This document shows positions 18,692-26,700 of a DNA stretch of 64,000 nucleotides, in pieces. This DNA is from Falsiroseomonas sp046052145. GTDB lineage: Bacteria; Pseudomonadota; Alphaproteobacteria; Acetobacterales; Acetobacteraceae. The translations under genes and the position numbers were made by a program. Below the pieces are notes generated by a model, which saw only the letters and a list, made by a program, of their open reading frames with translations, made no database searches and was not told the origin of the DNA. The stretch covers positions 124,001 to 188,000 of the forward strand of contig JBJOMW010000004.1 of NCBI GenBank assembly GCA_046052145.1, written 5' to 3'. How positions within the stretch are numbered: the stretch's first letter is position 1; every line of letters starts with the position of its first letter.

Positions 18692-19866
18692 TCGGCAAGC
18701 GCCATCTGCACCGGCGCGGGCTGGCCGTGCCACGCCTCGATGGCATCGGCGATGCGCCGCGCCGCGCTGCCATCGCCGAAGGGGAAGACCGCGCGTGCCA
18801 TCGCCGCATGCACCGCCGCGTCATCCAGCAGCCGCGCTGCCTCCGCCACGATCCGCGCGGGATCGGTGCCGATGAGCCGCGCGACGCCTTCCTCGACCAC
18901 CTCGGGCCGTTCGGTCGTCTCGCGCAGCACCAGCACCGGCTTGCCGAGCGCGGGCGCTTCTTCCTGCAGGCCGCCGCTATCGGTCAGCACCAGCGTGGCA
19001 CGGCCAAGCAAGGCCACCATCGCCAGGGGATCGAGCGGATCGAGCAGATGCACACCCGTGACACCCGCCAGTCGCCGCAGTACCGGCCCGCGCACCGCGG
19101 GGTTGGAATGCAGCGGCCAGACCAGTTCCACATCGCCGCGCGCGGCGAGTGCGGCCACCGCCTCGCAGATGCCAAGCAGCCCGCCATCGAGCGTCTCACG
19201 CCGATGCGCGGTCACCAGCAGCAGGCGCTTCGCGGGATCGGCCGGCGGCAGCGCAGCCTCGGCATCGGCGGCGAGCGTGGCGTCGCGCATAAGCCGCGCG
19301 CGTAAATCCAGCAGCGCGTCGATGCCGGTGTTGCCCGTCACCAGGATCCGCCCTCGCGCGCGGTATTCGGCGCGGAGATTGGCCGCGGCGCGCGGCGTCG
19401 GCGCAAAGAGCAAATCGGCCATCGCATCCACCGCCACCCGGTGCATCTCCTCCGGCCAGGGCCGGTCGAGGTCGAAGCTGCGCTGCCCGGCCTCGACATG
19501 GCCGATCGGCACGCGCGCCTGGAAGGCCGCAAGCGCGCCGGCGAGCGCGGTGGTGGTGTCGCCATGCACCAGCACGAGGTCGGGCCGTTCGGCCGCGATC
19601 ACGTCGGCGACGCCGGTCAACACGCGCGCGAAGCTCTCGGACAGCGACAGCCCGCGCGGCAGGCGCGGCAGCGCGCGCTCGCACCGCTCCCCGAAGGCGG
19701 CCAGCGCCTGGTCAAGCATCGCGCTATGCTGGCCGGTCGAGAGCGCGATGGGCGCCACCCCCGGCCGGCGGCGCAACTCCGCCAGCAGGGGCAGCATCTT
19801 GATCGCCTCCGGCCGGGTGCCGAAGACGAGGATGATGCGCGCCGCGCCGGCGGGCTCGAGGGTCAT
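18688..19866 (-). CDS. wecB: UDP-N-acetylglucosamine 2-epimerase (non-hydrolysing)
   Basis: Interconverts UDP-GlcNAc and UDP-ManNAc. The 392-residue protein has the expected length and motifs: VFGTRPEAIKMLPL near the N-terminus, VHGDTTTALA, GHVEAGQRSFD, and LTDSGGLQEEAPALGKPVLVLRETTERPE in the second Rossmann domain. I start at the ATG at 19866 (MTLEPAG), preceded by GAAGG; 18 codons further upstream look non-coding. With wecC it forms a two-gene unit feeding a ManNAcA-containing surface polymer whose glycosyltransferases are not in this locus. Confidence 0.95.
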   Translation of the reverse strand: MTLEPAGAARIILVFGTRPEAIKMLPLLAELRRRPGVAPIALSTGQHSAMLDQALAAFGERCERALPRLPRGLSLSESFARVLTGVADVIAAERPDLVLVHGDTTTALAGALAAFQARVPIGHVEAGQRSFDLDRPWPEEMHRVAVDAMADLLFAPTPRAAANLRAEYRARGRILVTGNTGIDALLDLRARLMRDATLAADAEAALPPADPAKRLLLVTAHRRETLDGGLLGICEAVAALAARGDVELVWPLHSNPAVRGPVLRRLAGVTGVHLLDPLDPLAMVALLGRATLVLTDSGGLQEEAPALGKPVLVLRETTERPEVVEEGVARLIGTDPARIVAEAARLLDDAAVHAAMARAVFPFGDGSAARRIADAIEAWHGQPAPVQMALAE

Positions 19867-19936
19867 GGTTGCGCCTTCGGCATTCCCTTCGAAGGGTGAG
19901 CGAAATCCGCGGCGCCACACAACCTGAAATTGCAGA

Positions 19937-20785
19937 TCAGCCGACCAGGCTCTCCCGCAGGAAGCCGATCAGCGGCTCCACGGCCTGGTGGCGGCCGGCC
20001 GGATCGCCGAAGACGGCCATCTCCACCACGCCGAGCTCGGGCAGGCCCGGCACCTCGACCAGCCCCGGCGGGAAGCCGGAGCGGCCGAGCACGGTCAGCG
20101 CAAAGCCGGCCTGCGCCGCGGCGGCCAGGCCCAGCAGGCTGTCGCAGGTGAAGACCGCCTCATGGTCGCGCCCGTCACGGGCGAGTGCTGCCAGGGCGCG
20201 TTCCCGGAAGAGGCACCCCTCGGGCAGCAGCGCCAGCGGCAGCGGGCGGCCTTCGGGCGGGGCCCAGTCCGGCGCGGCGGCCCAGACCACCTGCTCGGTC
20301 CAGATCGGCGTGCCCGCCGTCTCCCCGTCGCGGCGCTTGCCGAGCACGAGGTCGAGGCTGCCGGCCGCCTGCTTGGCGCGGAGTTCATGGCTGCGCCCGA
20401 CCTCCACCTCCAGCCGGACCTCGGGGTAGGTGCGGGCGAAGCGCGCGAGGATCGGCGCGAGGCTCCGCGGCACGAAATGATCGGCAACGCCAAGCCGAAG
20501 GCGCCCGGCGACCGGCGGGGCTGCGATGCGCCGCACCGCCTCATCGTTCAGGGCCAACAGGCGCCGCGCGTAGCCGAGCAGCAGCTCCCCTTCCCGCGTC
20601 AGGGCGACCGCGCGCGTCGTGCGCTCGAACAGTGGCCGGCGGGTGATCTCCTCCAGCCGCTTGATGCGCAGGCTGACGGCCGATTGCGTGAGGCCGAGCG
20701 CCTCACCGGCGGCGGTGAAGCCGCGCGTCTCCGCGACCAGCACGAAGCAGCGAAGGAGGTCGAGATCGAGGTCCGGCAAGCGCAT
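19937..20785 (-). CDS. LysR family transcriptional regulator
   Basis: A 282-residue regulator. Residues 1-65 form the winged helix-turn-helix (LDLLRCFVLVAETRGFTAAGEALGLT then QSAVSLRIKRLEE), followed by the linker and the effector-binding periplasmic-protein-like fold. LysR genes usually sit divergent from their target, but here the upstream neighbour is a terminator and a same-strand DUF2076 gene, so the target is not evident. Only about 40 bp separate its ATG from that terminator. Confidence 0.92.
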   Translation of the reverse strand: MRLPDLDLDLLRCFVLVAETRGFTAAGEALGLTQSAVSLRIKRLEEITRRPLFERTTRAVALTREGELLLGYARRLLALNDEAVRRIAAPPVAGRLRLGVADHFVPRSLAPILARFARTYPEVRLEVEVGRSHELRAKQAAGSLDLVLGKRRDGETAGTPIWTEQVVWAAAPDWAPPEGRPLPLALLPEGCLFRERALAALARDGRDHEAVFTCDSLLGLAAAAQAGFALTVLGRSGFPPGLVEVPGLPELGVVEMAVFGDPAGRHQAVEPLIGFLRESLVG

Positions 20786-20827
20786 GGCGGCGGCAGATGG
20801 CGCCGGTTCGGTTCCAGGATCAAGGCA

Positions 20828-20861
20828 AGAAAAAACCCCGGCACCCTGCGGTGCCGGGGTT
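20828..20861 (-). terminator. Rho-independent terminator of the DUF2076 gene
   Basis: On the minus strand AACCCCGGCACC pairs with GGTGCCGGGGTT around a GCAG loop and is followed by TTTTTT. A 12-bp perfect stem with a proper U-tract, the clearest intrinsic terminator in the window. Confidence 0.88.
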
Positions 20862-20884
20862 CGTGCGGTTGGCGCGGAACGGGA

Positions 20885-21574
20885 TCAGTATTCCTCGTCC
20901 TCATAGCCACCCTGGTCATGGGCGCCGGCGTCGTTGCCGTAGCCGCCCTGGTCATAGGCCTGCGCGTCATTCTGCGCGCCCTGGTCCCAGCCGCCGGAGG
21001 TCGGCACCGCATCCTGGCCGAAGGCACCGCCCGATGCCGCCTGCGCCGCGCCGCCGGAGCCGATCGCGGACATGATGGCATTGCCGAGCAGCAGGCCGCC
21101 GGCAACGCCGGCCGCGGTCATCATCGCCGTGCCGAGGAAGCCCGGGCCGCTGCGCTGCATCATCGCCGGGTTGTGGCCGGGCGGATATTGCGGCTGCGGG
21201 CGCGGGGGCATCGGTGCGGGGCGCGCGCCGCCGCCGAACAGCCCGCCCAGCATGCCGCGATTCTGCTGCGCGGCGCCCTGGCGCTGGGCGTTCTCCAGTT
21301 CCCATTCCAGCTGCTGGATGCGGTTGGTCATCTCGACCAGCGCGGCCTCCTGCACGAAGGCCATCTGCGTCAGGCGGTAGCGCGCCTCCGGATGGCGGGC
21401 CATCAGATCGGCCAGCAGGCGGTCGGCCTCGGGATCGACCGGGGGCAGCGCCGGCTGGGCCGGCTGGCCGCCGCCGAGCGCGCCCCAGGGCGAGGCCGGG
21501 CGGGGCTGCGCCGCGTTCGCGCCGCTCACCCGCTCCACGAAGCTGGTGATGATCCGGCGTTCCTCGTCCGTCAT
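20885..21574 (-). CDS. DUF2076 domain-containing protein
   Basis: A 229-residue protein of the DUF2076 family, of unknown function, often periplasmic or envelope-associated in proteobacteria. It starts MTDEERRIITSFVERV, the conserved beginning of the family, and residues 45-95 form a helical region ending in a coiled-coil-like EMTNRIQQLEWELENAQRQ. A glycine/proline-rich middle, a hydrophobic segment (GFLGTAMMTAAGVAGGLLLGNAIM as read in two parts) and an acidic Tyr/Gly/Gln-rich tail ending EDEEY follow. ATG at 21574 has AGAAGGGA upstream. It is monocistronic with its own terminator. Confidence 0.85.
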   Translation of the reverse strand: MTDEERRIITSFVERVSGANAAQPRPASPWGALGGGQPAQPALPPVDPEADRLLADLMARHPEARYRLTQMAFVQEAALVEMTNRIQQLEWELENAQRQGAAQQNRGMLGGLFGGGARPAPMPPRPQPQYPPGHNPAMMQRSGPGFLGTAMMTAAGVAGGLLLGNAIMSAIGSGGAAQAASGGAFGQDAVPTSGGWDQGAQNDAQAYDQGGYGNDAGAHDQGGYEDEEY

Positions 21575-21718
21575 GGTGCTCAGTGTCCCTTCTCTGCCGT
21601 TGCGACACGATGCGGGAAGCGGCTCCGGCAAGGCATCCCGCGAATCCTTACCGGCAATTCATGCGGCTCAGAACCTGGACCGCGGGCCTCGGTTTTTCAA
21701 GCAGCGGCCGTGTGACAG

Positions 21719-22141
21719 TCAGTGACCGATCCGCCCCGGCAGGCCAAGGCGTTGCCATTCGATGGCCGGGCAGCGATCCATCACCACGCGCAGCCCCGCC
21801 GCCTGCGCGCGCGCCGCGGCCGCCGCGTCCACGACGCCAAGCTGCAGCCAGACCGACCGCGCGCCGAGGCGGATCGCCTCATCCACCACCGCGCCGGCCT
21901 CGGCGCTGCGGCGGAAGACATCCACCATGTCGAGCGGCCCGGCCTCGTCGAGGCGCGCCAGCACGGGGCGCCCATGGATCTCGCGCCCGGCCAGCGCCGG
22001 GTTCACCGGCACCGCGTCGTAGCCGCGCGCGAGCAGGAAGCCGAACACGCCGTGGCTCGGCCGGTCGGGCCGGTCGGAGGCGCCGACCACGGCAATGCGG
22101 CGCGTGGTCAGTAGCAGGTCGCGGATGGCGTCGTCTTGCAT
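21719..22141 (-). CDS. CoA-binding domain protein (YccU-like)
   Basis: A 140-residue single-domain protein with the CoA-binding Rossmann fold: IAVVGASDRPDRPSHGVFGFLLARGYDAVPVNP (residues about 17-49) is the signature, and GARSVWLQLGVVD follows as usual. Members bind CoA in vitro; physiological role unknown. It could be transcribed with the zinc-ribbon gene 22 bp upstream. I start at the ATG at 22141; the in-frame extension upstream overlaps the neighbour and is unlikely. Confidence 0.87.
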   Translation of the reverse strand: MQDDAIRDLLLTTRRIAVVGASDRPDRPSHGVFGFLLARGYDAVPVNPALAGREIHGRPVLARLDEAGPLDMVDVFRRSAEAGAVVDEAIRLGARSVWLQLGVVDAAAAARAQAAGLRVVMDRCPAIEWQRLGLPGRIGH

Positions 22142-22163
22142 GGCGCGGAACGTTTGGCTCGGG

Positions 22164-22637
22164 TCAGGACAGGCCGAGCACGGCATAGAGCCGCGCGGCC
22201 GGCGGCCAAGCCGCGGCGATCTCGGCCTGCCAGTGGACCAGGGCGAAGAGCCCTGCGCCGATCGCGCCGAAGGAGGCGATCCAGGCCGCCGCAAGCCGGC
22301 CCTGGCCAGGGGGCGCGGGCGCATCGAGCGCTTCGATCGGCGAGGGCACGGCCGGGCCCCGCGTCGGCGCGGGGCGCTCCCGCGGCGGCGCCGCTAAGTC
22401 GGTGGGTGGCGCCGGCGCAGGGGATGGCTCTGGCGGGGCGGGGTCGGGCGAGGGCGCGGCTTGCGGCGCCAACTCGGGCTCCGGTTGGGGCTCGGGCTCA
22501 GGCGGCGCCTTCGCCTCGGGCAGGGCGGCCGGGAACTCCGTGCTGCAACGGGCGCAGCGCAGCAACCGCGGGCCCGAGGCCAGCAGCGCGTCGGGCACGT
22601 CATAGGCGGCGGCGCAGTTGGGACAGGCGATGCGCAT
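22164..22637 (-). CDS. MJ0042-type zinc-ribbon protein with one membrane helix
   Basis: A 157-residue protein. The N-terminal 35 residues form a zinc ribbon (MRIACPNCAAAYDVP and LLRCARCSTEF; C5, C8, C28, C31). A long Pro/Glu/Ala-rich linker (about 40-105) leads to a single hydrophobic helix (AAWIASFGAIGAGLFALVHW). This layout is common for alphaproteobacterial proteins annotated as zinc-ribbon domain proteins next to ftsE; function is unknown. It is divergent from ftsE with about 90 bp between starts. Confidence 0.82.
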   Translation of the reverse strand: MRIACPNCAAAYDVPDALLASGPRLLRCARCSTEFPAALPEAKAPPEPEPQPEPELAPQAAPSPDPAPPEPSPAPAPPTDLAAPPRERPAPTRGPAVPSPIEALDAPAPPGQGRLAAAWIASFGAIGAGLFALVHWQAEIAAAWPPAARLYAVLGLS

Positions 22638-22727
22638 GGCCCCCGGAATGTGGATGCGCCCCCGCGGCGCGTCCACCCCGCACTTTCCCCCCTTGGCGCG
22701 CAACCCGGCACCGGGCAGACACGCTTC

Positions 22728-23459
22728 ATGATCCGCTTCGAGGCGGTCGGATTGCGCTACCCCGGCGGCGGCCCCCATCGCGGCCAATGGGGACCGGAGG
22801 CGCTCACCGACGTCACATTCGCGCTGCCGCGCGGCTCCTTCACCTGGCTGCTCGGCCCTTCGGGTGCCGGCAAATCCTCGGTGCTGCGGCTGATGCACCT
22901 GCAACTGCGGCCGACACGGGGGGAGGTGGAGGTGCTGGGGCTCCGCGCCTCTCGCGCGCCGCGCGCGGCGCTGCCGGCGGTGCGCCGGCGCATCGGCGTG
23001 GTGTTCCAGGAATTCCGGCTGCTGCCCTACCTCTCGGTCTTCGACAATGTCGCCCTGCCGCTGCGCCTGGCGGGCCAGCCGGAAGCGTCGCTGCGTGCCG
23101 ATGTGGTCGAGATCCTCCGCTGGGTCGGGCTGGACGCGAAATCCGACTCCGCGCCGCTCGAACTCTCGGGCGGGGAGCAGCAGCGCATCGCCATCGCGCG
23201 CGCGGTCGTGCATCGGCCCGACCTGCTGATCGCCGACGAGCCGACCGGGAATCTCGACCAGCGGCAGGCCCGGCGGCTGATGGCGCTGCTCGGGGAATTG
23301 AACCGCGCCGGCACCACCGTTGTCGTCGCCACCCATGACGAGGAGATGGTCGCGCGCAACCCGGCACCGTCGCTGCGGCTGGAAGGCGGGCGCCTGCACG
23401 ACCCGGATAATGCGCGCGCGGTCTACGACCTCGGGGATGACGATTTTGGCGCGGCGTAG
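22728..23459 (+). CDS. ftsE: Cell division ATP-binding protein FtsE
   Basis: The 243-residue ABC ATPase that, with FtsX, regulates septal peptidoglycan hydrolases. Walker A GPSGAGKS (43-50), a signature LSGGEQQRIAIARA, Walker B LLIADEP and the switch THDEEM are all intact, and FQEFRLLPYLSVFDNVALPL is characteristic of FtsE. The ATG at 22728 opens the conserved MIRFEAVGLRYPGG. ftsX begins 23 bp before its end, so the two are translationally coupled, and ydcF and plsC follow. Confidence 0.95.
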   Translation: MIRFEAVGLRYPGGGPHRGQWGPEALTDVTFALPRGSFTWLLGPSGAGKSSVLRLMHLQLRPTRGEVEVLGLRASRAPRAALPAVRRRIGVVFQEFRLLPYLSVFDNVALPLRLAGQPEASLRADVVEILRWVGLDAKSDSAPLELSGGEQQRIAIARAVVHRPDLLIADEPTGNLDQRQARRLMALLGELNRAGTTVVVATHDEEMVARNPAPSLRLEGGRLHDPDNARAVYDLGDDDFGAA

Positions 23460-24318
23460 CCGGTACTCCCGGGACCCGCTGGGGCTGCGCCGGGCGCTGG
23501 CGGGCTGGCTGCTGCCGGGTCTGGTGGCAGCGATGGCGCTGCTCGCCGCGCTGGCGGTCGCGGGTGCGGAGGGCGCCGCGGCGCTGGCCGGGCGCTGGCA
23601 GCGCGGCGCGGCCGCCGCGGTCACGGTGCAACTGCCCGGCGCGGACAGCGCGCGCACCGAACGCGCGCTGGCCGTGCTGCGTGCCCTGCCGGAGGTCGCG
23701 GAAGCGCGCGCGGTGGATCAGGCGCGGCTTGAGGCGCTGCTGCGCCCCTGGCTCGGCAACGCCGCACAGGGCAGCGGGGGGATCGCCCTGCCGGCTGTGA
23801 TCGAACTTCGCCTGCGCGATCGCGCCACCGACCCCGCCCTGATCGGGGAGAGGCTGGCCGCGGCGGTGCCAGGCGCCGTCGTCGAGGCGCATGGGCTTTG
23901 GGTACAGCGCCTAGCGGCACTGGCGCGCAGCCTGCAGGCCCTCGCTTGGGCAGTGCTGGGCCTTGTGGCCGTCGTGGCCGCGGCCGTGGTCGCCGTCGCG
24001 ACGCGCGCCGGCCTTGCCGCGCGGCGCGATGCCGTCGAGGTGCTGCACGGGCTGGGTGCGCGGGACGCCGAGATCGCCGGGCGCTTCGCGCGCCGGCTCG
24101 GGCTGCTGGCGGGGGTCGGGGCGGTGCTGGGCACCGCCGCCTCGGTGCCGGCACTGGCGCTGCTCGCCGACCTTGCCGCGCCCTGGACGGGGCTGCAGGG
24201 CAGCGCGCTTGCAGCGCTGCCCTGGGGCGTGCTCGGCACCATCCCGCTGGCCGCCTATCTGGTCGGCTGGGGCACCGCGCAGCTGACCGTGCGGCGCTGG
24301 CTGCACCGGCTGCCATGA
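23437..24318 (+). CDS. ftsX: Cell division protein FtsX
   Basis: The membrane partner of FtsE: 293 residues with one N-terminal helix (LAGWLLPGLVAAMALLAALAV), a periplasmic domain of about 120 residues (VTVQLPGADSARTERALAVL through LRLRD) and three C-terminal helices, the FtsX topology. The C-terminal RRDAVEVLHGLGARDAEIAGRFARRL is the conserved cytoplasmic coupling segment. The ATG at 23437 lies inside ftsE. Confidence 0.9.
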   Translation: MTILARRSRYSRDPLGLRRALAGWLLPGLVAAMALLAALAVAGAEGAAALAGRWQRGAAAAVTVQLPGADSARTERALAVLRALPEVAEARAVDQARLEALLRPWLGNAAQGSGGIALPAVIELRLRDRATDPALIGERLAAAVPGAVVEAHGLWVQRLAALARSLQALAWAVLGLVAVVAAAVVAVATRAGLAARRDAVEVLHGLGARDAEIAGRFARRLGLLAGVGAVLGTAASVPALALLADLAAPWTGLQGSALAALPWGVLGTIPLAAYLVGWGTAQLTVRRWLHRLP

Positions 24319-24376
24319 TCACCGCCCGGCAACAGCGGGCACCAGGCGCGGGCGCGTCAGCCTTGGATCGCCGCCG

Positions 24377-25000
24377 ATGAGGTGGCTGCGTATCGGGCTT
24401 GGCGTGACGCTGGCCGGCGCCACCGCGCTCGGCCTTGGATTCCTGTGGTTCCTCTCCGCCGCGCAGGCGGGGGCAGACCCCTCGGCCGCGGCGCGGCGGA
24501 CGGATGCCATCGTCGTGCTGACCGGCGGGCAGGACCGGGTGGAGACGGCGCTCAGCCTGCTCGAACAGGGCGCGGCACCGCGCTTGCTGGTCTCGGGGGC
24601 GGCGGCGCGGCTGACGCTGGCTGAACTCGCCCGCGCGCATGGGCGCAATCCGGCGCGGCTGGCGGGGCGGGTGACGCTCGGCAAAGCCGCGGCGACCACG
24701 GCCGGCAATGCGGCCGAGACCGCGGCCTGGGCAGCTGCACTGGCCGAGGCCGGGACGCCGATCGGCTCGATCCGCGTGGTGACGGCGGGCTATCACATGC
24801 CGCGCGCGCTGCTCGAACTCGGCCGCGCGCTGCCGGGGGTGGAGTTGCTGGCCCATCCCGTCGCCCCGTCCGGGCTGCGCAGCGGGGAGGTGCCGCCAAG
24901 CCGCGCGGCCTTCCTGCTGGCCGGCGAATACGTGAAATTCGGTGTGGCGCTGGCGGGGCTTGCGGCCCTGATGCCGGCGCGGGAGTCCGCCCGTCGATGA
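24377..25000 (+). CDS. YdcF family (DUF218) protein
   Basis: A 207-residue DUF218 protein with one N-terminal membrane helix (GLGVTLAGATALGLGFLWFL). AIVVLTGGQDRVETALSLLEQG, LLVSGAA and VVTAGYHMPRAL are the family blocks with conserved nucleotide-like binding residues. Such proteins are linked to envelope biogenesis, and its position between ftsX and plsC agrees. The ATG at 24377 has little of a ribosome site; plsC overlaps its stop by 4 bp. Confidence 0.87.
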   Translation: MRWLRIGLGVTLAGATALGLGFLWFLSAAQAGADPSAAARRTDAIVVLTGGQDRVETALSLLEQGAAPRLLVSGAAARLTLAELARAHGRNPARLAGRVTLGKAAATTAGNAAETAAWAAALAEAGTPIGSIRVVTAGYHMPRALLELGRALPGVELLAHPVAPSGLRSGEVPPSRAAFLLAGEYVKFGVALAGLAALMPARESARR

Positions 25001-25728
25001 TTTTGCTTCGCGCCTTTCTGTTCAACGTCGCCTTCTTCGGGCTGACCGCGGTGGTGACGCTGGTCGGGCTGCCGCTGCTGGCGGCGCCGCGGCAGGGCAT
25101 CCAGGCGCTGGCGCGGTTCTGGGGGCGGGCGTCGGTCGCGCTGCTGCGGGTCATCGTCGGCGTCCGGGTGGAGCTGCGCGGGATGGAGCATATCCCGCCC
25201 GGGCCGGTGGTGATCGCCGCCAAGCATCAATCGGCCTTCGACACCTTCGTCTGGCTCGCGCTGCTGCCGGACACCGCCTATGTCATGAAGAAGGAGCTGC
25301 TCTCCATCCCGCTCTACGGCTTGCATCTGCGCAAGGCGGGCATGATCCCCGTGGACCGCGAAGGCGGCGGGGCGGCGCTGCGGGCGATGCTGCGGAGCGC
25401 CCAGGCCGCGCTGGCGGAGGGACGACAGGTGGTGATCTTCCCCGAGGGCACCCGCACCGCCCCGGGTCAGCGCGTCCCCTACCAGCCCGGCGTGGTCGCC
25501 ATTGCCGGGCTCGGCTTGGCGCCGGTCATCCCGGTGGCGACCGACAGCGGCCGGGTCTGGGCGCGGCGGGCCTTGCTGAAGCGGCCGGGGGTGATCCGGA
25601 TCTCCGTCCTCCCTCCCTTGCCGCCGGGCCTGCCGCGGGCGAAGCTGCTGGAGGAGTTGGCGGCGGCAATTGAGACCGAGACAGACCGCCTCTTCAGGGA
25701 GGAAACTGTGGATAAATCTGTGGGTTAA
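24997..25728 (+). CDS. plsC: 1-acyl-sn-glycerol-3-phosphate acyltransferase
   Basis: A 243-residue membrane-associated acyltransferase that makes phosphatidic acid from lysophosphatidic acid. H77-x4-D82 (KHQSAFD) is the catalytic block, FPEGTR (148-153) binds the glycerol phosphate, and VVIAAKHQ and MIPVDRE are the other two family blocks. The N-terminal hydrophobic stretch anchors it. The last codons (TVDKSVG) are encoded by a DnaA-box-like sequence, so the 3' end may serve a second purpose. Last gene of the ftsEX-ydcF unit. Confidence 0.94.
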   Translation: MILLRAFLFNVAFFGLTAVVTLVGLPLLAAPRQGIQALARFWGRASVALLRVIVGVRVELRGMEHIPPGPVVIAAKHQSAFDTFVWLALLPDTAYVMKKELLSIPLYGLHLRKAGMIPVDREGGGAALRAMLRSAQAALAEGRQVVIFPEGTRTAPGQRVPYQPGVVAIAGLGLAPVIPVATDSGRVWARRALLKRPGVIRISVLPPLPPGLPRAKLLEELAAAIETETDRLFREETVDKSVG

Positions 25729-25956
25729 CGGCTCGCCCGTTGGGGCAGCACGTGCCCGCAAGGTGTTACAAACACTGATTTTCCGCTAAGATTTTGACTC
25801 ACGCCAGGGCCGCCGCCCGCTCGGCGCGCTGTCTGCTATATATCTGAAAAATCAATGTTTTTTGGGGGCCGGCGTGCATGGCCCAGGGGTTTGCGCGCAT
25901 CCCCGCGGGATCGCCCGCCCGTCGGCCGGTGTATACCGCGCGGCTGCTGTGGATGG
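25707..25956. other. AT-rich island with DnaA boxes (candidate replication or DnaA-controlled site)
   Basis: TGTGGATAA (25707-25715) is a perfect DnaA box at the 3' end of plsC. TGTGGGTTA (25719-25727) and TGTGGATGG (25948-25956) are seven-of-nine matches in the same orientation. Between them lies about 100 bp that is exceptionally AT-rich for this genome (about 25768-25862), with CTATATAT, a GANTC methylation site (25796-25800) and an imperfect inverted pair, AACACTGATTTTCC near 25772 and GAAAAATCAATGTT near 25846. No gene is visible from 25729 to 26020. It resembles a small origin or a DnaA-binding regulatory site; a plain promoter region is the alternative. Confidence 0.35.
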
Positions 25957-26020
25957 CTCCGCCTGTCAAGTGGCCTGTCAGCGGCTTGAAAGCTGGGGCA
26001 AGGCCCGGCTGCGCGCCCGA

Positions 26021-26668
26021 TCAGGCAGGGCCGCCCGCGCCCGGCAGCAGCGCGGCGATGCGCTCGAGACCCGGGTCGCGGACGCCAAGCGCGCCCAGAT
26101 GGCCGAGCGTGTTCAGCAGGTAATCCCGGTTGGCCCCCATCTGGCCCACGCCTTCGGCGATCACCGCCGCGGCGCGTTCAGCCGGCAGGCGGGGCGCGTA
26201 GTTGCGGCTGGCGCGGTTGACCACATAGGTCACCGCCGGGACCACCTCGCCCCCAGCTGAGGCCATCCCCGCCGGGTCCAACAGGCGCACCGGCACCAGG
26301 CGGCGGTGATAGACCACCTCCGCCCCATCCGGCAGTTCGCGGTCATCCAGATAGCGCAGCACCTCGGCGGCGTGGCTGCCGGGCACGCGGAAGGCGACGC
26401 CATGGCAGGCGCCGCCGCGATCGAGCCCGAGCACAAGTCCTGGGCGTTCCGGCGTGCCCCGGTAGCGGTGCGACCACAGGCAGAAGCTGCGATGCCAGCC
26501 GCGCAGCAGCGCGCGGTGCTGCCCGCCATGAGCAAAGCCCGGGCGCCAGATCAGCGAGCCATAGGCGAAGACCCACATCTGCCCGCAGGGCGCGAGCGGC
26601 GGATCGCCGGGCGCGGCGGCGCCGGACCGGGCGGAAAGACGGGCTGATCGGCTGGGGGCGGGCTGCAC
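26021..26668 (-). CDS. Gamma-glutamylcyclotransferase, ChaC-like
   Basis: A 215-residue member of the ChaC family, which cleaves glutathione into 5-oxoproline and Cys-Gly. WVFAYGSLIWRPGF (beginning near residue 32) is the glycine-rich substrate loop, followed by RGWHRSFCLWSHRYRGTPERPGLVLGLDRGG, a highly conserved family stretch. I keep the GTG at 26668 because alphaproteobacterial members often carry a short Pro-rich leader before WVF; an ATG at 26578 would remove it, and neither has a clear ribosome site. Divergent from the DUF2125 gene. Confidence 0.88.
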   Translation of the reverse strand: MQPAPSRSARLSARSGAAAPGDPPLAPCGQMWVFAYGSLIWRPGFAHGGQHRALLRGWHRSFCLWSHRYRGTPERPGLVLGLDRGGACHGVAFRVPGSHAAEVLRYLDDRELPDGAEVVYHRRLVPVRLLDPAGMASAGGEVVPAVTYVVNRASRNYAPRLPAERAAAVIAEGVGQMGANRDYLLNTLGHLGALGVRDPGLERIAALLPGAGGPA

Positions 26669-26700
26669 GGGCGGGTCATTGGGCTATAGGCTTGGCCCGA

